Assembly (NCBI GenBank): GCA_021292165.1
Contig: CM037877.1
Location: forward strand, 207,866,715-207,930,714
Direction of reading: 5' to 3'
Source: Shinisaurus crocodilurus
Taxonomy: Eukaryota > Chordata > Lepidosauria > Squamata > Shinisauridae
DNA: 64,000 nt
This document shows, piece by piece, positions 52,020 to 63,138 of the stretch. Within the stretch, counting starts at the first letter, position 1. Every line of letters begins with the position of its first letter. Below the pieces are notes generated by a model. The model saw nothing but the letters and a program-made list of their open reading frames with translations, searched no databases and was not told the DNA's origin. Both the position numbers and the translations under genes were made by a program.

Positions 52020-52088
52020 GCAGTTTAAGTAAGAAGCAGAACACTTATGCAGAAAACAAAAGAAAATTCAAACACATCTCTAGTTAAT
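50388..52088. other. Mostly unassigned; MITE fragment and two microsatellites
   Basis: 50690-50820 is a fold-back MITE of the 'CAACTCCCATCAGCCCCAGC' group. (TAGA)n is at 50997-51029 and (TTG)n at 51978-52020. 50870-50995 has a degraded relative of the 58395 element. No exon recognised. Confidence 0.45.
50690..50820. mobile_element. Fold-back MITE, palindromic group
   Basis: 'CAGATGTTTTGGTTAAAACT', 'CCCATCAGCCCCAGCCAGCA' pairs with 'GATGAGAGTTGTAGTCCAAA', 'AAATCTGCA'. Ends are degraded. Confidence 0.6.
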
Positions 52089-52091
52089 TTA

Positions 52092-52213
52092 GGGCACAAT
52101 CCTATGCATGTTTAGACAGAAAGAAGCCCGACATCTCCCAGCATTCACCAGCCAGCCATGCTGGGAGTTGTAGGATTTCCCCCCCCTGTCTACACATGCA
52201 TAGGACTGTGCCC
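52092..52213. mobile_element. Palindromic Harbinger-like MITE, TTA target duplication
   Basis: 122 bp beginning GGGCACAATCCTATGCATGT and ending ATGCATAGGACTGTGCCC, flanked by TTA on both sides (52089-52091, 52214-52216). Same family as 35258. Confidence 0.85.
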
Positions 52214-52373
52214 TTAATAAATGTTCACAGCACTGAGGATGGACACACACCTGCCTTGCTGCACCCGCCTGTACTTTCCATAAGCACTCTGCTATCTTTT
52301 CGTGTAATGAATAGGTCCAGGTCACATGAAATGTGAATGGCATCATATGATGACTTTTCTACTCGGGCCTTGT

Positions 52374-52423
52374 GTATAAAGATTTCATTCAGAAGGATCA
52401 CAAGATAGCAAGAATGGGTGGCC
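52374..52423 (+). repeat. 50-bp duplication, upstream copy
   Basis: Exactly identical, base for base, to 52889-52938. It lies in otherwise unassigned DNA. Confidence 0.95.
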
Positions 52424-52839
52424 TTGTGACCTGTTACATAAGATCAGAGGCAACGTTTGAGCCAGCTTCTCCCTTTAACACATGGCTTTGATGGTTAGAT
52501 GATATTTCAGAGGCAGGTGAGGTGAGCACCCTCTGCTGTGTCCCTTTCAGATGTTTAACACAATCGTGATCAGGGTGGACAACTTTGGGGGGGGGGAGAC
52601 CATTTTCATCCTCCCCCCCCCCATGTGTAGGTCACACTCCTGTTTCTGCTGCGCTGCCAAGGTTGGCCTCAGTGGCAAAAACCCAGGCAATTTCCCAGCA
52701 ATTTTCAGTGCCAAACTGTAATGAAAGGCTAAAATGGCCAAATTCAGCTTGAAGAATCAAGCTATGTTAGGTCATTTTAGCCTTCCAGAATGGTTTGCTG
52801 CCAAAATCGTCAATGTTTTTTCCCAACAGCATTATATAT

Positions 52840-53270
52840 ATATATATAGTATATTTGTTCACCGCCCATCAGCCAAAAGGCTTCCTGGGTATAAAGATTT
52901 CATTCAGAAGGATCACAAGATAGCAAGAATGGGTGGCCCACCCATTCTTATTTCTACAAAGAGAAATAAGATAAAAACAGTCATCTTAAAAACAAAAGAA
53001 CATAAAATAAAATGCAGAGCAATATAAAATCACACAATAAAACCAAGCAGCCAAAAAGAATCAGTCCAGAGGTACACTAGAATAATAAAAATGAATTAAA
53101 AAATCAACCATTAAAATATTGGGCAAATAAAAAGGTTTTCACCTGGTGCCTAAAAGAATACAGAGTGGGCGCCAGGCACACCTCTTTGGAGAGCTGATTC
53201 CACAAATGGGGTGCCACAACTGAGAAGGCCCTTCCCCTAGTAGCCACCCTCCTAACTTCCTTTAGATGGC
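52840..53270 (-). mobile_element. L2-like LINE 3' end interrupted by a 50-bp copy
   Basis: The reverse strand reads 'AGAAGGCCTTCTCAGTTGTG'-like text ('GGAAGGGCCTTCTCAGTTGT'), 'AATCAGCTCTCCAAAGAGGT', 'CACCAGGTGAAAACCTTTTT', an AT-rich UTR, and the terminal '...GGCGGTGAACAAATATAC' motif at 52850-52870. The 50-bp segment 52889-52938 interrupts the UTR end and is copied from 52374-52423. Confidence 0.75.
52889..52938 (+). repeat. 50-bp duplication, downstream copy
   Basis: Exact match to 52374-52423, placed between the L2 terminal motif and its UTR. The copy ends in a short inverted repeat, AGAATGGGTGG-C-CCACCCATTCT. Confidence 0.95.
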
Positions 53271-54225
53271 ATCAGGGGGCACAAGGGGGCAGCAGAGGCT
53301 GCATGTAGCCCACAGGCCCTGATGTAGATGGAAAAAAACCTCTGCCAAAGAACCACTGTGAGTCCTTTCAGGATTGGTCTGAAAGATGCTTATATGGCCT
53401 CCCCTCATCTTTTGACTCAAATCTTCAAAGTGTGGCACCAGCAGAAGGCTCAATGGCTCTCTTGCTAGTATAAGTACGGTACTTGTGGAGATGGAGTGGG
53501 GAGGAAGAGGCCAGGTTTGTATTCTTCCCTAATCTACATTCCTTTCTAATGTTATAAGGGAAAGATTTGTTCACAGGCACAAATATGGCTCATTCCTTTT
53601 GAAAAGTCCCTTTGTGCCTTTGACAGATCTCCCTTAAATTCCCTGGAACTGAGACCAGTTATTATCGTTATTAGTAATAATTACTGTCAGCATGTGCAGC
53701 GGTCAACACAACAGAGTCCTTATCTTGGAGGAGTTTTGCAGGTACTACTTTGATTCAAAGGTCAGCTATGATATTTACACAGATAATTTTCCATGTGGTG
53801 CCGGCTGATTCCTTTTCAATCAAATAAGAAACAGAGATGACATGAGTCATGATAGGTATAAAGCTAAGCACTTTTAAAGTCCCATTGGTTTCATTTCGAG
53901 AGATTTAGGTTAAGCATTAGCTTAACTTTGCCACTGAAATCAGTGGAGCTTAACCTTGGCTTAAACCAAAGGATCCTAAGGTTATGGCTGCCATGTGGAC
54001 CCTTACTTTGGGACCAGGATAGGTAACACCATTAAGTTCATGGGACTTATTTTCAAGTAGATACACTTAGAATCAGGCTACAAAAGAATGTAAGCCTTTC
54101 TGTTCTCTTCAAGGCACAATTCAAGGCTTCTTTTTAAGCTAAAAAGGCAAAACCCTTTTTCATGAGCTGCCTACATTTTTAATTTAAAGGTAAGGTATCA
54201 TGTGTGCGCATGCACGCATATACAC
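53271..54225. other. Mostly unassigned; degraded MITE at 53870-54085
   Basis: 53870-54085 contains 'AAGTCCCATTGGTTTCATTT', 'AAATCAGTGGAGCTTAACCT' and 'GTTCATGGGACTTATTTTCA', relatives of the 8949 and 15812 families. No exon recognised. Confidence 0.4.
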
Positions 54226-54390
54226 AGGCCTGTGGCTCACGCTGGCTCAGCTTGTCTGAGCGTGGAAAGCTAAGCAGGGTCAGGCCTGGTTATTACTTGG
54301 ATGGGAGACCCCTCCTCTAGTTTCCTCCATCGAGCAGGGAGTTGGACTATATAGCCTTGTAGGCGCCTTCCAACTCTATCTATGAAACAG
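54226..54390 (+). mobile_element. 5S rRNA-headed SINE with CR1-like tail, copy 5
   Basis: 'AGGCCTGTGGCTCACGCTGG', 'CGTGGAAAGCTAAGCAGGGT', 'GGTTATTACTTGGATGGGAG', then the CR1-like tail 'GAGTTGGACTATATAGCC' and 'CAACTCTATCTATGAAAC', passing into (TG)n at 54391-54418. Confidence 0.9.
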
Positions 54391-54443
54391 TGTGTGTGTG
54401 TGTGTGTGTGTGTGTGTATCAGAATCAGCCTCAGGTTTTTTTT

Positions 54444-54520
54444 CAGGACTGACCCTACCATTAGGCAGAGTAAGGATCCATCTCAGGTGATGGATGCATG
54501 GATGCTGGGGGTGGGAGAAA
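54444..54520 (+). mobile_element. hAT-B MITE fragment
   Basis: Begins CAGGACTGACCCTACCATTA, 'GGCAGAGTAAGGATCCATCT', like 7168 and 16058. The right end was not identified; the element may extend to about 54660. Confidence 0.5.
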
Positions 54521-56458
54521 GGGGTGTGTGGCAGCCCCCCCCCCAAGCAATTCCCTCTAAGCACTCCTCCCCTAAGATGGCATCATGGTGATTGCAGTGC
54601 TTGCTTTTTGCTAGCCTGGGCGAGCTGCCCATCTCATCTAGTTGCCTTCTGTGCCATTGGGAAAGGCCCCCCAATGAGTAAGCTACTAAATCAGTATTTA
54701 AAATACCAGAGAGAGCTTCCTTCTGTTGTGATATTTCCTGAAAAGTGGGCATAACTCACTTCCATGGAAAAGAAATAATTTTGGGAAATTACACTTTCCT
54801 TACAGTTCATTTGTATGTTACTTTATGAATGAATCCTGTGTATTCGATATCAGTGGCTACATTTAGCTATGTATCTGTATATAAAGACAAATATATCTAC
54901 CACCCATATTTCCCCTCTAAATTATATCATTACATCCTTCACCATTAAACAACAGCAAAATAAAAATAAAAATGTGCAGCAAGTTTACTTAGACGTAAGT
55001 ATCACCAAGTTCCTTGGGTTTTACTCTGAAGAAAGCATGCATAGGAAGGCAGCTGAAGGGCTCTTGCACAGCTCCCATTCATTTCAATGGACTCTTCACT
55101 GGATTGTGCCCTTTGTCATTTGCTTGGTGGCAAGGAATCGCTCTTTTTGCATGCAGAATGTATTTGGAAACATGTTGCCAAATTTCTGTGTCCGTTTCTC
55201 TCCATCCTATGACACTGATTCAGCATCTCTGATTTTGGTCCCCTGTGTTGGCTCGTGGTGGGATTCGGTATGCCCATATACGGCATCCAGGCAATGCAGT
55301 CCTCCCCAACAACGTGCCTGGATGGCTGATGCTTCAGAGGGGAGTCAAAGAAGCAAGGAGCATGCACAGAATGTTGCTCTCCTTTCGTGCATGCACAGCT
55401 TCACTCTGGAACAGAGCAGATTACAGAGAGAGTTCTTGTTGCGGTGGACTCAGAGACTGTGTCAGTGATGCAGCTTGTTTGGGGCTCAGGCAGCTGTGAG
55501 TTGATATGGGGGACACACACTGGTGGGGCTCTGCTCCCTGCTCTAAATGATGGCCTGCCCCTGGAGTGGGTGGGATGTAGATTGGGATCTATTGGTAGAT
55601 ATCTGGTGATTTGCAAATAGATAGGCTAAGATTTCTGACTCCCAATTTTTTTAACAATGGCAACAACAAAATGACTCCCTTTCCCCAAATTATACTGCTG
55701 AAATGACATACTCTCCAATTGCCCCGAATTTGGAATTTGCAGGGACAGTCCTGCAAACACTTAAGCCATCACAGCTTCTTACTTTGTTATGCAGAGTCCC
55801 AACTTGTTAAGCAGAGCCCCTAATTCCCTTGCCTCCTCCTGCAAGCTATTTAGCTTAGCTGTGATTTTGCCCATGGACCCTTTAAGCAGGAAGGGAACAG
55901 ACCCTGAGGGGAGACCCTGCTGCCTCAAACTAACCCCCCTGATAAGTAAGACAGACCCATTGAAGACATTTGTACTTACTCCTGAGTAACTGTGCATAGG
56001 ATTGCACATTTTGTTTGAACTTAATTCAAGTTAGTTAAATTCTGTAAGATTATTCCAGTTTAAGTGTTTCTTTAAATCTAAATTGTGTGAATAGAACACA
56101 AAGTGCTTGAAACTGGGGCCTTTGCACAATAACAAACAACAAAGCTGTTCAGCCCCTCAAAGTTACTCCTTGTGCTTAAAAACCAGAGCTGTAGAGGTGT
56201 TGGAGCAAAATGCTGAAGGGGCTTAGTCAAAACCACAATGTGTCTTTTTGTATTTTCCCCCTCACAAAAGCTCCCCCCCCCCTCACAAAAGCTCCCCCTC
56301 CTACACATCTTCTTTTCTTCTCCTTCCCCAACTGCCCTGAAAATGCGGGACCAATCCTGACAATTTTAAAACAAAAAGAAAGAGATTGCCCTGCAAGCAC
56401 TGACCCGCCCCCATGAAAAACACCAGATATCAAAAATTAAGAGTTTAAGTAAGGTAAA
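54521..56458. other. Unassigned non-coding DNA
   Basis: The longest forward frame in the window's right half (199 codons, 54869-55468) is here, but it has no domain and its codons and composition look random. 55935-56010 contains half of a 15812-type MITE. C-runs at 54535-54544 and 56270-56282. Confidence 0.4.
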
Positions 56459-56502
56459 ATAATAATAATAATAATAATAATAAATATATAATAATATTAA
56501 TA

Positions 56503-56554
<52 letters not shown>

Positions 56555-56556
56555 TT
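56459..56556 (+). repeat. (ATA)n / (TTA)n microsatellite, LINE tail
   Basis: About ten ATA units, then AT-rich DNA, then about 18 TTA units adjoining the L2 3' end. It probably grew from the L2 tail. Confidence 0.9.
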
Positions 56557-56736
56557 CTTACCCGCCTCTCCACTCAGATCGAGGCGGGGAACAACCGTAA
56601 ATATAAAATACATGACTAGTTAAAAACATAGTAAATATTATTAAAATATTCTTAATAAAGTATTTTAGGATACTTTAAAGGTATCCTAAAAACTCTTAAA
56701 ATTCCACTGGGTAGGCCTGTCGGAAGAGGTCAGTCT

Positions 56737-57690
56737 TTACGGCCTTTTAAAAGCCAGGAGACTATCTAGTTGACGAGTCTCCTCCGACAGGCCATTCCAC
56801 AGTCTGGGAGCAGCAGAAGAGAAGGTCCTCTGGGTAGTACTCGCCAGCCTAGTCTTGGCTGACGAGTAAATTCCTCCCAGAGGACCTAAGTGTGCGGGGC
56901 GGACTGTACGGGAGAAGGCGATCCTGCAGGTAACCCAGACCCAAACCATGTAGGGCTTTAAAGGTAATAACCAACACTTTATACTTCGCCCGGAAACTGA
57001 TTGGCAGTCAGTGTAATGCTTTTAAAGCTGGTGTAATATGGGCACCTCTAGATGTACCGGTGACCAATCTGGCTGCCATATTTTGCACCAATTGAAGTTT
57101 CCGAACTAGGTACAAAGGTAGCCCTATGTACAGCGCATTGCAGAAGTCAAGCCTCAAAGTTACCAGTGCGTGCACTACCATCTTTAGGTCTTCCAGCTCT
57201 AGGAAGGGGCGCAGCTGGCGTATCAGCCGGAGCTGATAGTAGGCACTCCTAGCCATTGCATCTATCTGAGCTGTCATTTGAAGTGACGGGTCCAGAAGCA
57301 CCCCCAGGCTGCGAACACAGTATTTCAGTCTTTCAGGGGGGCGTAGTGGTTAGAGTGCTGGACTGGGACTCGGGAGATCTGGGTTCTATTCCCCGCTTGG
57401 CCATGAAACTCACTGGGTGACTTTGAGCCAGTCACTGACTCTCAGCCTAACCTACCTCACAGGGTTGTTGTGAGAAAAAAATGGAAAGGAGGAGGAGGAT
57501 TATGTAAGCCGCCTTGGGTTCCTTGCAGGAAAAAAGGTGGGAGTATAAATATAATAAATAAATAAATAAATAAATAAGTGTAACCCCATCCAGAACTGGT
57601 TGACACACCTCCAAACCCAGGTTGTGGCCTTTGACAGCAAGCACCTCCGTTTTGTCTGGATTCAGCTTCAGTTTGTTTTTCCTCATCCAT
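56737..57690 (-). pseudogene. L2 reverse transcriptase C-terminal remnant
   Basis: In order on the reverse strand: 'NKLKLNPDKTEVLAVKG', 'LEVCQPVLDGVTL', SINE interruption, 'LLDPSLQMTAQIDAMARSAY', 'LRLIRQLRPFLE', 'VVHALVTLRLDFCNALYIGL', 'VQNMAARLVTGTSRGAHITP', 'ALKALH', and after frame changes 'QRTFSSAAPRLWNGLSEETR'. The catalytic block is not present. Closely parallels 1108-1803 but is a different subfamily. Confidence 0.88.
57338..57577 (+). mobile_element. tRNA-SINE family A, inserted in L2
   Basis: 'GGCGTAGTGGTTAGAGTGCT', 'GGATCTGGGTTC'-like box B ('GATCTGGGTTCTATTCCCCG'), 'TAACCTACCTCACAGGGTTG', 'CCGCCTTGGGTTCCTTGCAG' and (TAAA)n. The first few bases of the head are missing. Confidence 0.9.
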
Positions 57691-57695
57691 AATAA

Positions 57696-58386
57696 TAATA
57701 ATACAAAAGCCACTAATAAAATATTATAAAATAATATATAATATAATAATGTAATAATTATATAAGATTTTGTGTGTTTCCTCGGATAACTTTTGTACTT
57801 GACTATGCCCTTTGTTTGCCTGGCCATACCCTTGGCCACGCCCTCATGTTGCCTGGCCACACCCTCTTGATCACACCTTCATGTTGCTTAACCAAACCTC
57901 TTACAAATTCACATGTGTGTTCCTATTTTCATCTGTGAAATGTTGGACGGTATGAATGAAATGAACAAAGCTTGCCTGGAGTGGGGTTGGGGGTATAACC
58001 AGAGGTAGATTTTTGTGTGGAAGGATTGTGAGCTCTGTTCAGTCCTGGTACTCAATACAAATTCCTGGGCTCAGAATTCTTTCAGTTTAATTGCATGTCT
58101 TTTATACCTGGCTCCAGTTGGTGGATCTCAGAGTTTTAGCAAAAACAAAAAGCAAAGCTGATCTTGCAAGCCTGAAGTCTGCCCACCCCGGCTATAGCTG
58201 AAGTGTGTGGTGGTGGCGGCAGCAGGAATAATCAGATTTCCCCAGCAACAAAACCCTGTAATTTGTGGCCTACAAGAGAAATACTACTTTGAAGAGAGAT
58301 GTCTAGATCCTGCCTATCAACCAAATAACAATTACTTTGAAAAAATACACTTGTCTGGAAATATGCTCATTTCCCCTGTAACTTGT
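57696..58386. other. Unassigned non-coding DNA
   Basis: AT-rich (AATATAATA)-type DNA to 57760, then nothing recognised. Three near copies of 'GCCTGGCCA-ACCCTC' occur at 57818-57870 ('TTGCCTGGCCATACCCTTGG', 'TTGCCTGGCCACACCCTC'). Confidence 0.45.
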
Positions 58387-58394
58387 GCTGAAAG

Positions 58395-58558
58395 TAGGGT
58401 GGCCAGATTCAAAGGAAAACAGGGCTCCTGTACTTTTAATAGCTGTGTAGAAAAGGGAATTTCAGCAGGTGTAGTTTGTCGTGCAAGCTGAAATTCTCTC
58501 TTCAGCACAACTGTTAAAGGTGCAGGAACCCTGTATTTTCCTGCATCTGGCCACCCTA
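58395..58558. mobile_element. hAT-like fold-back MITE, 'TAGGGTGGCC' ends
   Basis: 164 bp beginning TAGGGTGGCCAGATTC and ending CATCTGGCCACCCTA. The flanks GCTGAAAG and GCTGAAGG match at 7 of 8. Inner arms 'GGGCTCCTGTACTTTTAATA' and 'TGTTAAAGGTGCAGGAACCC', and 'GGGAATTTCAGC' and 'GCTGAAATTCTC', extend the inverted structure. Confidence 0.82.
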
Positions 58559-58566
58559 GCTGAAGG

Positions 58567-59596
58567 GTTGCCAACTGCCCCCCCCACTCCCACTCCCACT
58601 GCCACTGCCAAAAAGGGCCTGGCCCGCTCCAGTGCCTTTAACAGTTAACAGTGGCTTCATCTATAGAAATGTTTTTTGCACCATGAAGATAAATATTATC
58701 CCGCTACTAATGTCTACAAATGAACTTTCTGTTAAAAGCACAGGAGCAAGGGCCAATAAAAGGTTGGCAAACCAACCAAAGGAGGAACAGGAACAGGGTC
58801 CTTTAGCAGGAGATGCAAGTTCAAAAAATCTTCTCTGTGAGTAGCCCACTGTTTCTTCATTTTCATGTGATGTTGAAATAACACTTTTTTGTCTATCTTA
58901 TGGTACGTCTGAATGACTGAAAACCGCAGGAGGCTAATTTTGTATTGTATCAAGGGCCCAGCTGGAAAGTGGATTTACATTCACACTGAAATATTGATGT
59001 GCCTTTTCTATCACGGATGAACAAGAATCTTGAAAGGCACATTAATACCATCACTGTAAATTAAGCAACCAGCTCTTCACTTAAGTGGTGTGACCTCTCC
59101 AGATTTAAAATAATGGGGAACAGAAGTCAGGAAATACTACAGAACGAAATGTGGAGTTTTTTTTTAAAATGTGCTGAATTTTAAAAGTTACTTTAGTGTC
59201 ACCTGTGAAGATGCCTTTAAATTTTTGTGCTCTTCTGAATAGTGTGCCTAACTGAAATATGTGTTCACATGAATTGTATTGTTTATGATACATTTGAGTT
59301 TGTGAGGAAAGAGATGGGAGGTATCACAGGCCAGGGACTGGTTTAGTTGAGCTAAAATACTTCTATTCTGTAGCAGAAAGAATCACGATTCAAAACGATC
59401 TTGACAGGCTGGAACACTTGACTGAAAAAACAACAAGATGAAATGCAACAGAGATAAATATAACTCCTGCATTTGGATACAAGAAATCAAAGGCACAGGT
59501 ATTGGCTTACTTCCAGGTAACTTAGGCTGCATTTACAAAAAATATAGTGTCAAGATCATGAGAAGGAAGGAGCCCTGTTCAGTCATTCTCCTTGCA
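58567..59596. other. Unassigned non-coding DNA
   Basis: A CCCACT-type tandem patch ('CCCACTCCCACTCCCACTGC') at 58582-58605. No gene or other repeat recognised. Confidence 0.45.
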
Positions 59597-59603
59597 TGTA
59601 AGC

Positions 59604-59937
59604 CAGGGGTGGGGAACCTCTGACCTGGGGGCCAAATCTGGCCAGTTGGCCATGCCCCCTTCCCCTGGCCCATACTCCCCCCTCCCCACCCCACCCATCA
59701 ATCATTTGGTGGTTTGCCGGCTTCTCTGCCGTTTCCCCCCCATTCTATAAGGTTGACATGCCTCTTCTAAGGTTTGTTACTGGCAGTAAGAGCTTTCAGC
59801 TAGAATAGGCTTGCATTTTTTACTATTTGTATTTTGGCCCTCCCCTCTCTGCCTTCAGCCCCAGCCACCACTGGGATGTCCCCGTCCCCCCCAGCTTCTC
59901 TATAATTGAATTCAGCCCTCGGGCTGAAAGAGGCTGG
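59604..59937 (-). mobile_element. hAT-C MITE, copy with TGTAAGC flanks
   Basis: Begins CAGGGGTGGGGAACCTCTGA and carries 'TTTGGTGGTTTGCCGGCTTC', 'AGTAAGAGCTTTCAGCTAGA' and 'CGGGCTGAAAGAGG' in the hAT-C order. The right terminus lacks its last bases. TGTAAGC is repeated at 59597-59603 and 59938-59944. Confidence 0.78.
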
Positions 59938-59944
59938 TGTAAGC

Positions 59945-60282
59945 TCTACACTTGAGGAGGAGCAGGGATGAGCATGCTAGTTTCCCCCCTCCCTTGCCAT
60001 TCTCATTGCCCTCTCTACATCTGGAGGGTGATTGTCTCCAGGGGAGAGTTTCCTCTATCCTTGGAGGTTCTCCCTGAGATTTTAGAACCCTGGAAGATAA
60101 GGATTCTAAAATCTCTGGGGCAGCCTCTGTGGATAGAGGAGACTCCCTCTGCCGACAGCTTCTCTATGCATAGAGGGTGAGGAGAATGATGAGAGAAGGA
60201 GGTGAAGCTGGCATGCTTGTCCCTGTTCCCCCTCCTTGGATGCAGAGCTTATTCACAAAGAGAACAACTGAATACAGGTAGA
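59945..60282. other. Unassigned DNA with internal inverted blocks
   Basis: 'GAATTTTAGAACCCTGG'-like segments repeat in inverted form: 'CTGAGATTTTAGAACCCTGG' against 'AAGGATTCTAAAATCTCTGG' (60072-60120). 'TCTATGCATAGAGG' lies at 60162-60175. A fold-back MITE is possible, but its ends are not found. Confidence 0.45.
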
Positions 60283-60662
60283 GCTCTGTCCTGTTCAGGC
60301 TGCATCTGTATACTGTGTCCAGCTCTGGATGCTGCATTTTAAGAAGGACATTGACAAACTGGAGTGTGTCCGGAGGAAGGTGACCAGGATGGTGAGGGGT
60401 CTGGAAACCAAGTCCTATGAGGAACTACTGAAAAAGCTGGGTATGTTTAGCTGGTGAAGATTAAATTAATGGGAGACATGACAGCAGAGCATTTTGACAG
60501 GGGAACAAACTGCTTCGGGAACTGGTGGGCTCTCCATCACTGGTGGAAATATTTAAGCAGAGGCTGAGCAGACATCTGTCAGGGATGCTGTGGTTGCATC
60601 CTGCACTGTACAGGGGTTTGGGCTAGATGACCTCCAACGTTCCTTCCAACTCTGATTCAACT
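60283..60662 (+). mobile_element. CR1 LINE 3' end, older copy
   Basis: 'GTCCAGCTCTGGATGCTGCA', 'AAGAAGGACATTGACAAACT' and 'GAGGGGTCTGGAAACCAAGT' are the nucleotide equivalents of the CR1 'PHLEFWAPHFKKDIDKLERV' and 'RMIKGLETRSYEE' segments at 37700-37800. The end is 'TGACCTCCAACGTTCCTTCC', 'AACTCTGATTC'. Multiple stops and shifts. Confidence 0.85.
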
Positions 60663-60960
60663 GTGACCCAGACAGTCGTGTGATGTAGCAGGTAAAATGG
60701 AAGCTTTTCAGCCAACATGGAGTTAGGCTGGCCAATCAGTCAGTTGGTCGGTACTGTACTTTGTTTGCTATACCCAAAACGGAGAACTTAACACAGAAAA
60801 ATAGAATCCGAGTGAGATTTGGCTCAACAAAGCTAAAATGTATAATACAAATTAGATGGTAGATTAAAAAAATCTTGGCATCACTCTTCACATGAGTCAG
60901 GCTGATGAATGCACTACAAAACAAACATACTTCTATAATGAATGTCAAATATGTCTATAA
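60663..60960. other. Unassigned DNA left of the DIRS gag
   Basis: It may hold the DIRS 5' untranslated region or terminal repeat, but I cannot show this. The gag frame is closed upstream by TAA at 60958-60960. Confidence 0.4.
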
Positions 60961-62240
60961 CTTTGTCACAAGAGGAAGCGGGAGGCCCCGTTTTGTAAGT
61001 GCGTCCACTGTGGAAGTAAATTGCCACCAATGGACGGCCACTCCTTGTGCCTGTTTTGTTTAGGTGAGGGGCATCGGGTAGATACGTGCCCCCACTGTCA
61101 GGGCTTTACAAGACAGGCTAGAAAAAACTGCTCTGATTGCCTCCGAGCAGTTCTCTGGAGGAAGGTGTTGGAGGCTGTTGAACAACCTACAGCCGCTGTC
61201 CCCATGTTAGCGGCATCTTCTCTGGCCCTCCAGATCATCTCCGTATCTCCTCCTGGTCAGACCCTGGTGACAGGGAGAGACCCTCCGACTCCAAGTCGCT
61301 TGCTGTCGATACAGACAGCCAAAAAACTGACTAAGAAAGCCTGCTCAACAAAGGACCCGGAATGGAAGAAGAAAAGGAAGGAGAAGTTGAGAGGGTCGCC
61401 AGAATTGAAAAAGAAACCTGCTCCCTCCACGCCGAAGGCCACGATGCTGACAATCTTACCTCCAATGGGGGCCGAAAGCCCGTCGGTACACATTGTCTCA
61501 GTACGATATCGTTGGTCTCCAAAGGGGAGATTAGGGACTCTTCTCCGCCAGCACAATTATGCGACCGGGCTCAGCCATCGCCTTTGTACTGCCACTCACC
61601 CCAGGGAGAGCAGCACCTCTCACCACGGGCTCCATGGACGGAGGTTCATCATGATGAACGGGGTTTGATCTCTCCCCGTTGCTCCAGATACCGGTTCAGA
61701 TCTCCAATGTTGGAATGGGAGGGCCCATCAGAGTGGTCGTTTCCACCTCGACCCCAGTATTATTGGGAAGATTGGTGCCTGCGTCAGCCTCAGGATCGCT
61801 ACTATGATCCTCATGCATTCTAGCCGCTGCGCTTCTATCAAGAACTTTCTTCCTCTCTGGCTAGACCACCTAGCCCCCAACAGCTCCCACCTCCTCCCCC
61901 CCACGAGACCAGAGAGTGTATTGACAGGTGCCGGCTTCCTTGATACCTGATTACCTCCGTACCGACTGCCTTGGCAGTGCCTGCCGCTTTGGCACCTCCT
62001 CCAGCCTCCTTAATTCATCCCGAGGTGGCATCTGTGTTGAGATCTCCAAGAGCCTCTTCTCCAGAAGACTACTGCTTGGAGTCTTCTCCCTTGTGCCTTC
62101 CATCTCTTCACCAGATGCAATGGTTAGCTCCAAGGACTCTGATTCGCCATCGGAGGATATGGGACACTTCTCCAAGCAAGTCCGTTGGATGGCTGAGTTG
62201 CTGGGGATCACTGTCCAGCCAGAAGAAGAGAGGGTAAGGG

Positions 62241-62533
62241 ATCATAGAATCATAGAAAAGTAGAGTTGGAAGGGGCCTACAAGGCCATCGAGTCCAACCC
62301 CCTGCTCAATGCAAGAATCCAGGTCAAAGCATCCCTGACAGATGGCTGTCCAGCTGCACCTTGAATGCCTCCAGAGTGGGAGAGCCCACCACCTCCCTAG
62401 GTAGTTGATTCCATTGTCTTATTGCTCTGACAGTCAGGAAATTTTTCCTGATGTTTAGGTGGAATCTAGGTTCCTGTAACTTGAGCCCATTATTCCGTGT
62501 CCTGCAAACTGGGATGATCGAGAAGAGATCCTG
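62241..62533 (-). mobile_element. CR1 3' end inserted in DIRS gag
   Basis: About 293 bp, reverse orientation, with the ATTCTATGA-type terminus next to 'GGATCATAGAATCATAG'. It encodes the last CR1 residues ('RFHLNIRKNFLTVRAIRQWN'). Nearly identical to 37263-37560, so it is the same recent CR1 subfamily. It splits the gag between 'PEEERV' and the following 'FDAV'-type segment. Confidence 0.92.
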
Positions 62534-63138
62534 GCTTTGATGCCGTGTACACAGAGGATTGATCACAATCCGTTTCCTTCCAACCTTGCTGCAGATGGTC
62601 AAGGTGGCATGGAAGAATCCTTTGTCCATGCCCCCACCTCGAAGAGCCTGGAGAGAATGTATTGGGTGCAGGAACAGGACACCACCTTTTTGTTCTCTCA
62701 CCCAAAGCTGAACTCTGTTATTGTGGAATCAGCGCAAGGTCAGTCACGCTGCCAACACTCTGCTCCTGTGGACAAGGAGGGCCAACGCTTGGACCTCATG
62801 GGCCACAGGGCCTACTCCTCTACCATCCTTGGGCTGAAGGTAGCCAACTACCAAGCCATCATGGCCCGCTACCAACTTTTCCTTTGGGAGAAGATAGGGG
62901 CCATGTGTGGCTATCTCTCCGAGGACTGAAGAGAGCTGGCTCGCACCTTCCAGATGGAGGCTACGAAGCTGGCCAGGCAGCAGATTAACATGGCCCACCA
63001 CCAGGCCGACTGCCATGCCAAAGTGATGATAGGCTCCGTTGCTTTGAGAAGGCATGCCTGGCTCCGCTCGGCTGGTCTGAACCAGGAGGTCCACTGCCGG
63101 ATCGAGGACCTTCCCTTCGATGGCAAGGGGCTATTTAA

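Larger units (their letters stand above)
56557..57695 (-). mobile_element. L2 LINE, 5'-truncated, split by tRNA-SINE
   Basis: The 3' end 'CTTACCCGCCTCTCCACTCA', 'GATCGAGGCGGGGAACAAC' is the L2 terminus in reverse. The coding remnant runs to 57690. A SINE-A copy (57338-57577) interrupts it between the 'PVLDGV' and 'LLDPSLQM' segments. Confidence 0.88.

Noticed and set aside
54869..55468. 199-codon forward frame as a possible gene
   Set aside because: No domain, no splice or promoter context, biased amino acids, and overlapping open frames on both strands.
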